Of a stretch of 40,121 nt of DNA, positions 8,880-17,408 are shown one piece after another (the first letter of the stretch is position 1; the number at the start of each line of letters is the position of its first letter). Where the stretch lies: the NCBI GenBank assembly GCA_946616285.1, contig CAMOIT010000006.1, positions 1 through 40,121 of the forward strand. Direction: 5' to 3'. The notes under the pieces were generated by a model. It was not told where the DNA came from and searched no databases. It saw nothing but the letters and a program-made list of their open reading frames with translations. Position numbers and translations under genes: made by a program. Origin of the DNA: an uncultured Bacteroidales bacterium (GTDB lineage Bacteria; Bacteroidota; Bacteroidia; Bacteroidales; UBA932).

Positions 8880-8966
8880 AATCTCGCAGAGGCGTATTTG
8901 TAAACAGCTGAAAATAAACAGCTTACATTAGTCCCTAAAACACAAAATCTCGCAAACGCGGATTTG
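8880..8966. repeat. Two near-identical 21-base direct repeats in the tonB upstream region
   Basis: AATCTCGCAGAGGCGTATTTG at 8880-8900 recurs as AATCTCGCAAACGCGGATTTG at 8946-8966 (three differences), with repeat starts 66 bases apart. Between them AAACAGCT occurs twice, 14 bases apart. The copies lie just upstream of the TonB promoter and could bind a regulator; no function is established. No gene is visible in 8865-9014. Confidence 0.45.
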
Positions 8967-9014
8967 CGTGTCGAAAACCATCAAAATCCGGCCGTTTCCC
9001 AAGGCCATGAAAGG

Positions 9015-9587
9015 CTATTTCCCAAAGCATGAAAGGAAAAGATCCCTGTCTTTTGCGCCGGAAACCTTAATGCGTTCCTTGAGCCGGTAAATACGATTAT
9101 AGACGTAAGGTTTGTCCTTCCCGATAAGGGTGGAAATGGTGGTGGAAGAAAAGCCGGAAGCGGCAAAAAGGTACAGCAGAAAATCTTCTTCCTTCCACCT
9201 GGGGAAAGCTTCGCGGAGCTTTGACATCACGCCGTCGTAGCTTTCGTCAAGAGACTGTTCCAGCGACTTCTGCACCGACGGATCCGAACGCAGTCCCTCA
9301 ACTATCGACATTACTTCCTTGAGGATTTTGGGCTGCAGATTCTCGGTGCCTTCATAAATATAGTACTGCTCGCAGAGGCGGTCCAGGGCATCAACCGGGA
9401 TACCCTTGCGACCGCCTCTCTGCTGCAGCGCTCCAAGCCGGGCCTGAAGGTCTTCGGCCGTGGAGAGTATTTTTTCGTTTTCCTCGCGCTCCTGCAAAAG
9501 CTGCTTTTCAAGCTGGGCCTTCCGTGCCCAGAAGTAAAGCACCAGCGTGGCCAGGACGGCCGTAACAAGGAGCGCCAGGGGACCCAT
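9015..9587 (-). CDS. Small membrane-anchored coiled-coil protein with C-terminal HTH-like domain
   Basis: A 190-residue protein. One membrane helix (LALLVTAVLATLVLYFW, about 4-20) leads straight into a coiled coil (about 22-57). The C-terminal part, about 128-173, reads FPRWKEEDFLLYLFAASGFS then TLIGKDKPYVYNRIYRLKER. This resembles the helix-turn-helix tail of the Bacteroidota regulators built as TPR, membrane helix, coiled coil, HTH (DUF6377-like). Here the TPR part is missing. The gene starts five bases after the glyQS stop and is probably co-transcribed with it. DNA binding from the membrane is possible but unproven; a homology search of residues 110-190 would decide. Confidence 0.6.
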   Translation of the reverse strand: MGPLALLVTAVLATLVLYFWARKAQLEKQLLQEREENEKILSTAEDLQARLGALQQRGGRKGIPVDALDRLCEQYYIYEGTENLQPKILKEVMSIVEGLRSDPSVQKSLEQSLDESYDGVMSKLREAFPRWKEEDFLLYLFAASGFSSTTISTLIGKDKPYVYNRIYRLKERIKVSGAKDRDLFLSCFGK

Positions 9588-9592
9588 AAAGG

Positions 9593-11131
9593 CTAAAGGT
9601 TGCGAAGGAGGTTGGTAAGGGAAACCTTCTTCTCGATCATGTCGCGGAGACTGTCGATAGGAACGCGCTCCTGGGTCATGGTGTCGCGGTCGCGGACGGT
9701 GACGCAGTTGTCCTTAAGCGTATCATGGTCGATGGTGACGCAGAAAGGAGTGCCGATTGCATCCTGCCTGCGATAGCGCTTGCCGATGGAATCCTTCTCG
9801 TCGTACTGGTAGGAGAAGTCGTACTTGAGCTCGTCGACCACCTTCTGGGCCACCTCGGGCAGGCCGTCCTTCTTCACGAGCGGCATCACGGCCACCTTGA
9901 TCGGGGCGAGCGGGGCGGGAATCTTCATCACGACGCGCTCCTCGCCGTTCTCGAGCTTCTCGACGGTGTAGGAATGGGCCATGACGGCGAGGCACATGCG
10001 GTCAACGCCGATGGACGTCTCAATGACATACGGGGTATAGGACACATTCTCCTCAGGATCAAAGTATTCGATCTTCTTGCCGGAGAACTTCTGGTGGTTG
10101 CCCAGGTCGAAGTTGGTGCGGCTGTGGATGCCTTCCAGCTCCTTGAAGCCGAAGGGGAAGTTGAACTCGATGTCGGTGGCGGCGTTGGCGTAGTGGGCCA
10201 GCTTCTCATGGTCGTGGAAGCGGTAGTTCTCCGCGCCCATGCCGAGGTTCACGTGCCACTTCATGCGGTGCTCCTTCCACTTCTTGAACCACTCGAGTTC
10301 GGTTCCGGGCTTGATGAAGAACTGCATTTCCATCTGCTCGAACTCCCTCATGCGGAAGATGAACTGACGGGCCACAATCTCGTTGCGGAAAGCCTTGCCT
10401 ATCTGGGCTATGCCGAAAGGAATCTTCATTCGACCTGTCTTCTGGACGTTAAGGTAGTTCACAAAGATGCCCTGGGCAGTCTCCGGACGCAGGTAAATGG
10501 TGCTGGCGCCGTCGGCCGTGGAACCCATTGAGGTCTGGAACATCAGGTTGAATTGACGGACCTCGGTCCAGTTGCAGGTGCCGGAAATGGGGCAGACGAT
10601 GTTGTTGTCGATGATGATCTGCCTGTATTCGGCAAGGTCGTTGGCCTTTTCGGCGGCTACATAACGGTCATGCACTGCATCCCACTTGGCCTTTTCGCGA
10701 AGGACGTTGGGGTTGGTGGCGCGGAACTGGGCTTCGTCGAAGGCTTCGCCGAATTTCTTGCGGCCCTTGGAAACTTCCTTCTCTATCTTTTCCTCGATCT
10801 TGCCAAGGAAATCTTCGATCAGAACATCGGCGCGATAACGCTTTTTGGAATCCTTATTGTCGATGAGGGGGTCGTTGAAGGCGCCCACGTGGCCGGATGC
10901 CTCCCAGATACGGGGGTGCATGAAGATGGCCGAATCGATGCCGACGATATTCTCGTTGAGGCGGGTCATCGCTTCCCACCAGTAATTCTTGATGTTGTTC
11001 TTGAGCTGCACGCCCATCTGGCCGTAGTCGTACACGGCAGCCAGGCCGTCGTAGATTTCGCTGGAGGGGAAGATGAATCCGTACTCCTTGCAATGGGCTA
11101 CAAGCACTTTGAAGAGTTCGTCCTGTGTCAT
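9593..11131 (-). CDS. glyQS: Glycyl-tRNA synthetase (dimeric type)
   Basis: A 512-residue class II aminoacyl-tRNA synthetase that charges tRNA-Gly. The N-terminus (YGFIFPSSEIYDGLAAVYDY) is typical of the alpha2-type enzyme. Class II motif 2 is seen as AQIGKAFRNEI, with FRMREFEQMEMQFF downstream, and motif 3 as ETSIGVDRMCLAVMAHSY. The C-terminal anticodon-binding domain starts near LAPIKVAVMPL. Length is normal. The gene is followed after five bases by the small membrane/HTH protein. The upstream region carries a REP-like element and a TAAATTTG -7 motif (11225-11218, minus) without a clear -33 element. Confidence 0.97.
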   Translation of the reverse strand: MTQDELFKVLVAHCKEYGFIFPSSEIYDGLAAVYDYGQMGVQLKNNIKNYWWEAMTRLNENIVGIDSAIFMHPRIWEASGHVGAFNDPLIDNKDSKKRYRADVLIEDFLGKIEEKIEKEVSKGRKKFGEAFDEAQFRATNPNVLREKAKWDAVHDRYVAAEKANDLAEYRQIIIDNNIVCPISGTCNWTEVRQFNLMFQTSMGSTADGASTIYLRPETAQGIFVNYLNVQKTGRMKIPFGIAQIGKAFRNEIVARQFIFRMREFEQMEMQFFIKPGTELEWFKKWKEHRMKWHVNLGMGAENYRFHDHEKLAHYANAATDIEFNFPFGFKELEGIHSRTNFDLGNHQKFSGKKIEYFDPEENVSYTPYVIETSIGVDRMCLAVMAHSYTVEKLENGEERVVMKIPAPLAPIKVAVMPLVKKDGLPEVAQKVVDELKYDFSYQYDEKDSIGKRYRRQDAIGTPFCVTIDHDTLKDNCVTVRDRDTMTQERVPIDSLRDMIEKKVSLTNLLRNL

Positions 11132-11158
11132 ATTGTTTTGTTTAATCTTTGTTCTTTA

Positions 11159-11212
11159 TGAGATTCTCTCGCTTCGCTCGGAATGACAACTTTGCTTCGC
11201 TCGGAATGACAA
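11159..11212. repeat. REP-like palindromic element (copy 1), in the glyQS leader
   Basis: Starts with TGAGATTCTCTCGCTTCGCTCGGAATGACA and then repeats GCTTCGCTCGGAATGACAA as a partial second copy in the same orientation. The TGAGAT...ATGACA ends and the internal CGCTTCGCTCGG match the element at 17921. It lies between the DUF4249 stop and glyQS, inside the likely glyQS leader. Confidence 0.75.
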
Positions 11213-11239
11213 TTCTGCAAATTTACGCTTTTTTTTAGA

Positions 11240-12094
11240 TTATTCGTCTGGCATAGTGATGGAATATTCGGTGCAGCCGTAGCCGGCGAAGTAGCCAAGG
11301 GCGCCTTCCACGTTGCCTGGGACATTATTGTAGGAGGACAGGATGGGGATGCTGGCCTGAATGGCGTCGGTGTCGAAAATGCGCCACACACCGGCCATAT
11401 CCTCATTCATGGAGCAGAATCGCAGGTGAACGGTTGTGCCTGCAGGGAAATAGCTGTGCACTTCCGTTTCGGAAAAGACTCTGGCGCCTCGAAGGATAAG
11501 AGCATTGGCATCAGCCCCGTCGGGAAGCTGCTCGTCGTCGATAAGGTTGAGCCTGGTGGGATAGAAAGTGCTGTCCACGCCGTGCACGCGGCTGAAGAAT
11601 TTGTAATAATTGTGCTCTCCGGGGGGATCTGTAAAATAGGCCCTGATGAGCCATGCCCTCTCGCGCTCACCGTATCTTTCCGTTTTCATGGACGTAAGAG
11701 GGACGGCAGCGGGGATGGTAGTCACCGCCCTGGCCTTATGGGTGGCTGTTTCCACCGTCAGGGTGTAGGTTTTTCCTTCCTCACCAATCATGCGGCTTGT
11801 GGTATATACATAAGGCGGCAGGCAGCCCTTCCAGGGCATTCCTGTAAGCAGGACCTCGTTTTCACCGTCGCTTATCGACACTTTAGCCCGGCGGATCACA
11901 TGGGCGTCCAGGGCATCGACATCCTGCTGCTCCTCGCCTGGCCTTATCGTAGTGGTAAGCTGCACCATCGGCGGCTGGCCTGAACAGATCCAGGCCTCTA
12001 CCACCAGGCGGTCTTCCTGAACCACTGCAGGTGGCTGCCCCTGACAGGCAGCAAGTACAGCCAGTGAAATCAATATGTAAGGAACTTTTGTCAT
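11240..12094 (-). CDS. DUF4249 family lipoprotein
   Basis: A 284-residue lipoprotein with a lipobox (VLAAC, Cys17). The N-terminal pattern RLVVEAWICSGQPPMVQLTTT is the recognisable start of DUF4249, and ISDGENEVLL and YTLTVETATHKARAVTTIP fit the Ig-like middle. DUF4249 proteins are coded next to a TonB-dependent receptor in Bacteroidota and are thought to be its surface partner, in the manner of SusD; their substrates are mostly unknown. The receptor gene lies four bases upstream. The usual DUF4249 C-terminus (CxDCRxxGGTxxKP) is absent here, where the protein ends in GCTEYSITMPDE. It is the last gene of the acyltransferase/glycosyltransferase operon. Confidence 0.8.
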   Translation of the reverse strand: MTKVPYILISLAVLAACQGQPPAVVQEDRLVVEAWICSGQPPMVQLTTTIRPGEEQQDVDALDAHVIRRAKVSISDGENEVLLTGMPWKGCLPPYVYTTSRMIGEEGKTYTLTVETATHKARAVTTIPAAVPLTSMKTERYGERERAWLIRAYFTDPPGEHNYYKFFSRVHGVDSTFYPTRLNLIDDEQLPDGADANALILRGARVFSETEVHSYFPAGTTVHLRFCSMNEDMAGVWRIFDTDAIQASIPILSSYNNVPGNVEGALGYFAGYGCTEYSITMPDE

Positions 12095-12098
12095 GCCG

Positions 12099-14096
12099 TT
12101 AAAATTTCAGTGAATAGCCGATGGAAGGCATAAAACGTATTCCGATGCCCTCGAAGCTGTATTTGAAACCCGTATCGCTTATTGAAAGATTGCGGTATAA
12201 GGGATTCTTGGCACCGAATACATTATACATTGAAAAATTCAGCGCATGGTCCACGATGCCGGTTTTTCCAAGATTGCAGGTTACGCCGATATCGGTACGT
12301 AAATACCAGGGCAGACGGGCGCTGTTATGGGGTCCGTACTCGATGAGCAGGTAATTGGACAGGAGGTAAATGTCGGTAGCCGGCGTGTAGGGAGTTCCTG
12401 TCGCAGCCAGGGAGGTCAGGGAGAAAACCCATCGGCCCAGCTTGTAGGAGGCCACAAGGTCGGCTTCGAATGTGCGTTCGTGGAAGGCGGGAAGCTCACC
12501 TTCTTCTGGGCTGAAAGTGCGCAGGGAACGTCCCCAGGACAGGGAAAGCCACCCTGTAACGGGACCGGACTTCTTGTGCAGCATCATATTGATGCCGAAA
12601 GCCCGGCCTTTCCCGCTTCGAAGAGCGCCCTCCAGCGAATACGGGCTGCTGATAATATCCACCAGTCCGTCCCTGTACTCCACCTGATTCTCAAGATTCT
12701 TGTAATACAGCTCGGCGGAAAGGCTGAAGCTGTCGTTCCAAAATGATACCTGGTGCTGAATGGAAGCGCCTAAACTGCGCTGCGGCCCGCAAACTGTTCC
12801 GGCAAGCATCCAGAATTCGAACGGCAGGCCTATTCCAGTGAAACCAGCCTGAGACAGGTTCTGATGGTAGAGGCCGAGCCTCATGGACAGTTTTCCGCCC
12901 CGGTGGAAATCCCACCCTACAGTGACCTCGGGACTCAGTTCAGGGACCCATTTCCCGTCAGGGCCATGCCACAGAATGGCTTTCATGGATGCGTCCAGGT
13001 CGAAACCTCCCCATTGTCTCATGTACCTGGCATAGACAGTGCCTTCCTGGCCGTACTGAATTTCGGGATTGTCGGCCATGCCGAAATAGGAGCCTTCGGA
13101 ATAAACCTGCTGCGGATGGGCGACATGGAAAAGGAAGGATCCGCCAAAATAAAGATGGGGATATCGCCACTGCAGGTCGTAGCCGGCAGTGGTTATCTTG
13201 GAAGGGATGGAGAAGTTTATAGCCGCATAAGACATCACCGGCGACAGGCCATAGTGCGTGACGAAGGCCTTATGCCGGAACTCGGCGCCGCCGGAAAGCG
13301 AATGGGAATGGTGGATGGCCGCCATGGCGTTGCGCCAGGGAAGGTCGACCGAAATCGTATTGAAATCGGTGGTGAGAATCACGGCATCGTCTCCGTAATA
13401 TGCATCGACCCAAAGTTTGTCCTTGTCCGACAGACGCCATATTCCGGTAAGGTTGGCGTCCGTGAAGCCGTATTTGATGTTGGAAGAATCAATGCGAAGG
13501 AACTTGCCGTACAGCAAATTAAGGTAGGAGCGCCGGACTGAAGCTGTGAATGAGCCCACTTTTCCCGTTGGCACAGTAACGCTGCCGCCCGCGGCAAGAA
13601 GCCCCATCGAGAATTCGCCTCCGAACTTTTGGGCCGGAGCCTGGGGCAGGACTATGTCCAGCTTTCCGCCCAGCCTGTTGGCCTCGGGGGCCGTCGTCGA
13701 ATAGTCCATGGCGCTGAAATGCGACGGATTGAAGACGGAGAAAAGGCCGAAAAGATGGGATGCCCCATAGATTGGCACTCCGCCGGAAGAAATCAGGTTA
13801 TGGGAATGATCGTTCCCCTGGATATGGATGCCTGCGTCTATTTCGGACGAAGCCTGCATGGAAGGAAGGTAACGGGAAATCCTTAACGGGTCGGTGCTTC
13901 CGAGAAATGCGGGGGTGGTTTTGAGAAGCTCGGCATCCAGCTTAATGGCGCCCTCGGAAAGCTTCAGCATGGACTCGTTTTTCCGCGAAATCAGCACAGA
14001 CTCCTCCAGAAACAGGGAATCGGTCTGCGCCTGCAAAGGCAGGGAACTTACCACTGCCAGAATAAAAAGCAAGGGTATGAGTTTACTCCCCTTCAC
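12099..14096 (-). CDS. TonB-dependent receptor, short form, paired with DUF4249 protein
   Basis: A 665-residue outer-membrane receptor. The signal peptide ends near SLPLQAQ. The plug at about 40-150 contains DPLRISRYLPSMQASSE, IHIQGNDHSHNLISSGGVPIY and ANRLGGKLDIVLP, followed by a beta-barrel ending in a C-terminal aromatic residue (IGYSLKF). It lacks the carboxypeptidase-regulatory-like domain that usually precedes the plug in receptors paired with DUF4249, so it is shorter than usual. It overlaps the end of the upstream lipoprotein gene by 14 bases and lies four bases before the DUF4249 gene. The transport substrate is unknown. Its place behind a glycosyltransferase and acyltransferase raises the possibility of a link to an envelope molecule (inference). 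Confidence 0.85.
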   Translation of the reverse strand: MKGSKLIPLLFILAVVSSLPLQAQTDSLFLEESVLISRKNESMLKLSEGAIKLDAELLKTTPAFLGSTDPLRISRYLPSMQASSEIDAGIHIQGNDHSHNLISSGGVPIYGASHLFGLFSVFNPSHFSAMDYSTTAPEANRLGGKLDIVLPQAPAQKFGGEFSMGLLAAGGSVTVPTGKVGSFTASVRRSYLNLLYGKFLRIDSSNIKYGFTDANLTGIWRLSDKDKLWVDAYYGDDAVILTTDFNTISVDLPWRNAMAAIHHSHSLSGGAEFRHKAFVTHYGLSPVMSYAAINFSIPSKITTAGYDLQWRYPHLYFGGSFLFHVAHPQQVYSEGSYFGMADNPEIQYGQEGTVYARYMRQWGGFDLDASMKAILWHGPDGKWVPELSPEVTVGWDFHRGGKLSMRLGLYHQNLSQAGFTGIGLPFEFWMLAGTVCGPQRSLGASIQHQVSFWNDSFSLSAELYYKNLENQVEYRDGLVDIISSPYSLEGALRSGKGRAFGINMMLHKKSGPVTGWLSLSWGRSLRTFSPEEGELPAFHERTFEADLVASYKLGRWVFSLTSLAATGTPYTPATDIYLLSNYLLIEYGPHNSARLPWYLRTDIGVTCNLGKTGIVDHALNFSMYNVFGAKNPLYRNLSISDTGFKYSFEGIGIRFMPSIGYSLKF

Positions 14097-15216
14097 TCTC
14101 CGCGGGTTTAAAATACTTGTTTATCCTTTCCGCCCAGCCCTTCAGCGATTCGGACAGGGCACTGTCGGAAAATTCGTCCCATGCACGTGAGGAGCCGTCT
14201 TCGAAAAGGAAGACAGGACTGATGTGCCAGTTTCCGGAGCCGTCCATATCCCGGAACACGTCCACGCCAAGGCGGGCCTGTCTGGTTATGCCGCCTTCGT
14301 AGAAAACATCCAGGAACAAATTTTCGTTAAGCTTGTCGGCCATTTCCTGCAGTTTTGTAAGGTCGGCACGGATTGAAGGGTATTCTTCCCTGCTCCGCTT
14401 CACAAGATCGGCGTCCAGGGTGCCGTGAATCTGGACCTGCCCGAGGAAATCGGCGGTAATTTTTGCCCAACCCGGCTGCTTCTCATTATCCCCCTGAAGT
14501 TCGCCGTCGAAAGATATAATCATCTTTCCGTCATGGCGAAGGAGGTAAGAAGATGTGGAAAGACCCGGCCTGTCTATCAGGAACTGGTTAATCGTAAGGC
14601 TGTAGCCAGCCATCTGCAAATTGCCGCTCAGATATAGCCGGTCCTTGTTTTCGTCAAGAATCCCGTCCCGGTCGCTGTCCCTTACGCTGATGTTGAGGGT
14701 TGACATTACCCGCGCCGACGTTTCATCGTTAAGGAACATTACCAGGCGACCCGGAACGCGCACTTTTACCTCGTCCCCGTCCACATTCACCTTATATACA
14801 TCGCTGTTGCTGCCGTAAATCATCTTGAAGGCGGCTCTTTTCCCCTCCGGATATGCTATTATGCTTACCTCGTTGGAGGCGGTGGAAGTGAATTCAAACT
14901 TGTGGTCGATTTCCTCGAAGTCGCCGCCGCCCATGTCGGGAAGCGCATAAACCGCATCCTCGCCTTCCTTATACCAGGAGTCGAAGACATCCGTGGACCC
15001 GGGATAGGTGCGCGACAGCCAGTCGATATGGTCGGTGAAGTCCAGCACGAAGTCCACTTCCCCGCCCCATTTGTCCACGTCAAGCTCGTCTACAAGGGTT
15101 TTTGCCGTCTTTTCAAGGATGTCCTCCTGTTCTTCCGGGGGAATTACCGGCTGCTCTCCCTGCTTGCAGGAAATGGCAAGCAGGCCCAATATAGCAATGT
15201 AATAATGAATCTTCAT
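14083..15216 (-). CDS. Unknown lipoprotein in the acyltransferase/GT2/receptor operon
   Basis: A 377-residue lipoprotein with a clear lipobox (LLAISC, Cys17). I do not recognise the family. Visible features are an acidic N-terminal third, a calcium-loop-like stretch DSDRDGILDENKD near residue 200 that resembles EF-hand or thrombospondin type 3 loops, and a beta-rich middle with alternating polar and hydrophobic residues (YLSGNLQMAGYSLTINQF). The C-terminus is helical. It starts six bases after the glycosyltransferase stop, and its end overlaps the TonB-dependent receptor start by 14 bases, so it is tied to that unit. A periplasmic or surface binding role is possible, but nothing in the sequence proves it. 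Confidence 0.75.
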   Translation of the reverse strand: MKIHYYIAILGLLAISCKQGEQPVIPPEEQEDILEKTAKTLVDELDVDKWGGEVDFVLDFTDHIDWLSRTYPGSTDVFDSWYKEGEDAVYALPDMGGGDFEEIDHKFEFTSTASNEVSIIAYPEGKRAAFKMIYGSNSDVYKVNVDGDEVKVRVPGRLVMFLNDETSARVMSTLNISVRDSDRDGILDENKDRLYLSGNLQMAGYSLTINQFLIDRPGLSTSSYLLRHDGKMIISFDGELQGDNEKQPGWAKITADFLGQVQIHGTLDADLVKRSREEYPSIRADLTKLQEMADKLNENLFLDVFYEGGITRQARLGVDVFRDMDGSGNWHISPVFLFEDGSSRAWDEFSDSALSESLKGWAERINKYFKPAESEGE

Positions 15217-15222
15217 GGCGGG

Positions 15223-16494
15223 TCAGACTGAATGTTTATGCTGTGTAGGTTTCCACTCCACTTTCATGAAAAGTGCTGCTATTGTAAGGGGGATAAAGGT
15301 GGCCATGGAGAAAGGGAACAGCAGTATGTACAGGAACTGTTTCCACTTGGGAGCGTCAAGATAAGGCATGCACTGGAAGACCAGCACGAGGCCGCAGAAA
15401 TACCCTGCAATGAAAGGATATACCCAGTTGGAGATGCAGTAGGTAAGGAATTCCGCATTAAAAACTTCGTACGGCATAGGATTGAAGGCCGCCCAGACCA
15501 GGCCCAGAATGGTGTAAAGGATGAACCAGATGAAGGAAAAAGCGGGGATGGGGGTGATGTGCATCATCATCCCCCACTTGGTGAAGGATGGCTTTCTGAA
15601 AAAACTGCGGTAAAGCTCGGCACCTTTTTTAAAAAATACCTGGTGGTCGCCTTTGGACCAGCGCAGCCTTTGCCGGCAGAAATCCCTGAAACGTACCGGC
15701 TGTTCGTCATAGAAGATGGCGTCGGGGCAGAATTGCACCTTTCCGTCCCTCGCGCACACTACGGTGGATATTTCAAGGTCTTCCGTAAGCGTCGTCGTAT
15801 AGGGCCACCCTCCGGCTTCCATAATGTGACGGGCCGAAACCAGATAGCCGGTACCGGAGGAGAAAGTTCCTATTCCAAGGCTTGATCGGCCGAAATTTAT
15901 CTGGCGCGACTCCCTCAGGTACATGTACCCGCTGGTGCCGGCAAGCCAGTTGTCGGAAAAGTTTTTGGGACAGCGGAAGCCTATTATCACATCTTCGCCG
16001 CAGTCGAAGGCTTTATTCATCTGTTTCACGTAGTCCTTGCCGGCAACATTGTCGGCGTCGAAAATGAAAAAGCCCTCGATTCCCATGTCTCCATACTCCG
16101 CCATTATCTTCTTGAAGGCATAGTCCAGGGCAAAGCCTTTACCCCTGAGGACAGGGTCAGTGCGCTGGAAAACTATGGCTCCCCTCTCCGCTGCCACAGT
16201 GGCCGTTGCATCCGTGCAGTTGTCCGCAACTACAAAGACACTTATTTTTTCGGCAGGATAATCCTGGGCCTTAATGCTGTCCAGAAGCTGCCCTATTACG
16301 GCTTCTTCGTCCTTTGCGGCAATGACGAAAGCGTACCGGTGATCTTTTTCTGCGTCCTTCCAGCGTTTCTTCGGGAGGATCACGCTCACCACTATATGAA
16401 ACATCTGGTTGAAATAGGCGACAGTAAGAACTACTATCACCACCTGGGTTATCAGGAAAAGAACCTTATAGAACGGAACTGTAAATAAAGGCAT
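15223..16494 (-). CDS. Membrane-bound family 2 glycosyltransferase
   Basis: A 423-residue processive-type GT2 of the cellulose synthase-like group. One N-terminal membrane helix (about 10-30) is followed by the catalytic domain. The nucleotide-sugar and metal-binding residues are D91 (VVADNCTDAT) and DAD 146-148 (FIFDADNV), the acceptor/catalytic motif is TED 237-239, and the product-binding QxxRW is present as QRLRW 275-279. The C-terminal third has three or four more membrane helices (about 317-337, 355-376, 387-411). It would transfer a sugar from a nucleotide donor to a lipid or growing chain at the inner membrane. It starts three bases after the acyltransferase gene. Donor and acceptor cannot be told from the sequence. 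Confidence 0.88.
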   Translation of the reverse strand: MPLFTVPFYKVLFLITQVVIVVLTVAYFNQMFHIVVSVILPKKRWKDAEKDHRYAFVIAAKDEEAVIGQLLDSIKAQDYPAEKISVFVVADNCTDATATVAAERGAIVFQRTDPVLRGKGFALDYAFKKIMAEYGDMGIEGFFIFDADNVAGKDYVKQMNKAFDCGEDVIIGFRCPKNFSDNWLAGTSGYMYLRESRQINFGRSSLGIGTFSSGTGYLVSARHIMEAGGWPYTTTLTEDLEISTVVCARDGKVQFCPDAIFYDEQPVRFRDFCRQRLRWSKGDHQVFFKKGAELYRSFFRKPSFTKWGMMMHITPIPAFSFIWFILYTILGLVWAAFNPMPYEVFNAEFLTYCISNWVYPFIAGYFCGLVLVFQCMPYLDAPKWKQFLYILLFPFSMATFIPLTIAALFMKVEWKPTQHKHSV

Positions 16495-16497
16495 AGC

Positions 16498-17367
16498 CTA
16501 CGCTTGTTTGCGGGAAAACAGACGGTAACGGTGGCGGTCTTCAACTTCTACATCCTCCGGAAGCTCTTCCTGACGCTCCAGCAGCTCTTCAGGTTCTGCC
16601 AGGAGGCGCTCCATTTCGGCCAGGACCTTTACGAAATAGAAACCGTCGCAGAAACGTTCGTCCATCACTATGTCAAGCGGCATTGTCTTGGGTGAAGGAT
16701 TCAGTTTCCCCATGGAGACGAATATACCGGTGGTTCCCACGTCATATATATGATGGTAAATGGAAGGCCCGTTGATGGACTTCATATTCGTCAGGAAAAA
16801 GCTCGTGTGGAAGGGGCTGGCTTTGATGACAGGCGCGGGAAGCATGCCGTGCTTGTCCAGCCACAGAGCGGTTTTCACCAGAATTTTAAGGACAAAGTTT
16901 GGAGTAAATGTAAGCACCCTTGCCAGCTTGTCTGTTGAGTTGTTCGCATCTCTTGTGCTGTTCGCCCTGATTGCCTCGTTCATTTTGTCGCGAATCTCTT
17001 TTATGGACTCGTGCCCGGTGAATTCAAGTTTTACAAGGGAGTCCGACGCGGTTACGCTAAGGCTTTTTTTGACCACGAACGATACGCCGATGGATTTGCG
17101 GGCATAGATGCGCCCATTCATTACAAAGCGGTTGAGGCGGGGATAATGCGCATAGGTGCGGACCGAAGCCGCAACAAATAAATGCATATAGTTGTAGCTG
17201 TCCCCTGCCGCTCTTTGCGCCTTGATGAAACTGTCCATAGGTTCGCACGGGATGTCCCGGTGCACCATGTTCTGGGCATCGTAGCGCTTGGTCATTATGT
17301 GCGGGATTATCCGCTGGATCGGGTCGATACCTTTAAGACGTACTCCGTCGGGCCTGAATCCAAACAT
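16498..17367 (-). CDS. Stand-alone E2-like (CAT-fold) acyltransferase domain protein
   Basis: A 289-residue protein made only of the catalytic domain of 2-oxoacid dehydrogenase E2 / chloramphenicol acetyltransferase type. It has no lipoyl or E1/E3-binding domain. The N-terminus (IIPHIMTKRYDAQN) and middle (YNYMHLFVAASVRTYAHYP) fit the E2 core, and the C-terminal active-site region reads MDERFCDGFYF (235-245). In E2 enzymes the motif is DHRxxDG; here the catalytic His is replaced by Glu (E237), while Asp241 and Gly242 are kept. There is no lipoyl carrier or dehydrogenase gene nearby. It is the first gene of the operon with GT2 and may acylate the glycosyltransferase product, or may not be catalytic in the E2 manner. 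Confidence 0.75.
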   Translation of the reverse strand: MFGFRPDGVRLKGIDPIQRIIPHIMTKRYDAQNMVHRDIPCEPMDSFIKAQRAAGDSYNYMHLFVAASVRTYAHYPRLNRFVMNGRIYARKSIGVSFVVKKSLSVTASDSLVKLEFTGHESIKEIRDKMNEAIRANSTRDANNSTDKLARVLTFTPNFVLKILVKTALWLDKHGMLPAPVIKASPFHTSFFLTNMKSINGPSIYHHIYDVGTTGIFVSMGKLNPSPKTMPLDIVMDERFCDGFYFVKVLAEMERLLAEPEELLERQEELPEDVEVEDRHRYRLFSRKQA

Positions 17368-17385
17368 AGGCTAAAGCTTTAATTG

Positions 17386-17408
17386 TTTATAACTTACAAA
17401 GTTATAAA
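17386..17408. promoter_or_regulatory. Perfect 10-bp palindrome overlapping the acyltransferase-operon -7 box
   Basis: TTTATAACTT, three bases (ACA), then AAGTTATAAA: perfect 10-bp arms. The right arm covers most of the minus-strand -7 element TAACTTTG (17404-17397). The placement is that of an operator for a dimeric regulator; alternatively it is a structured 5' end. Confidence 0.5.
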
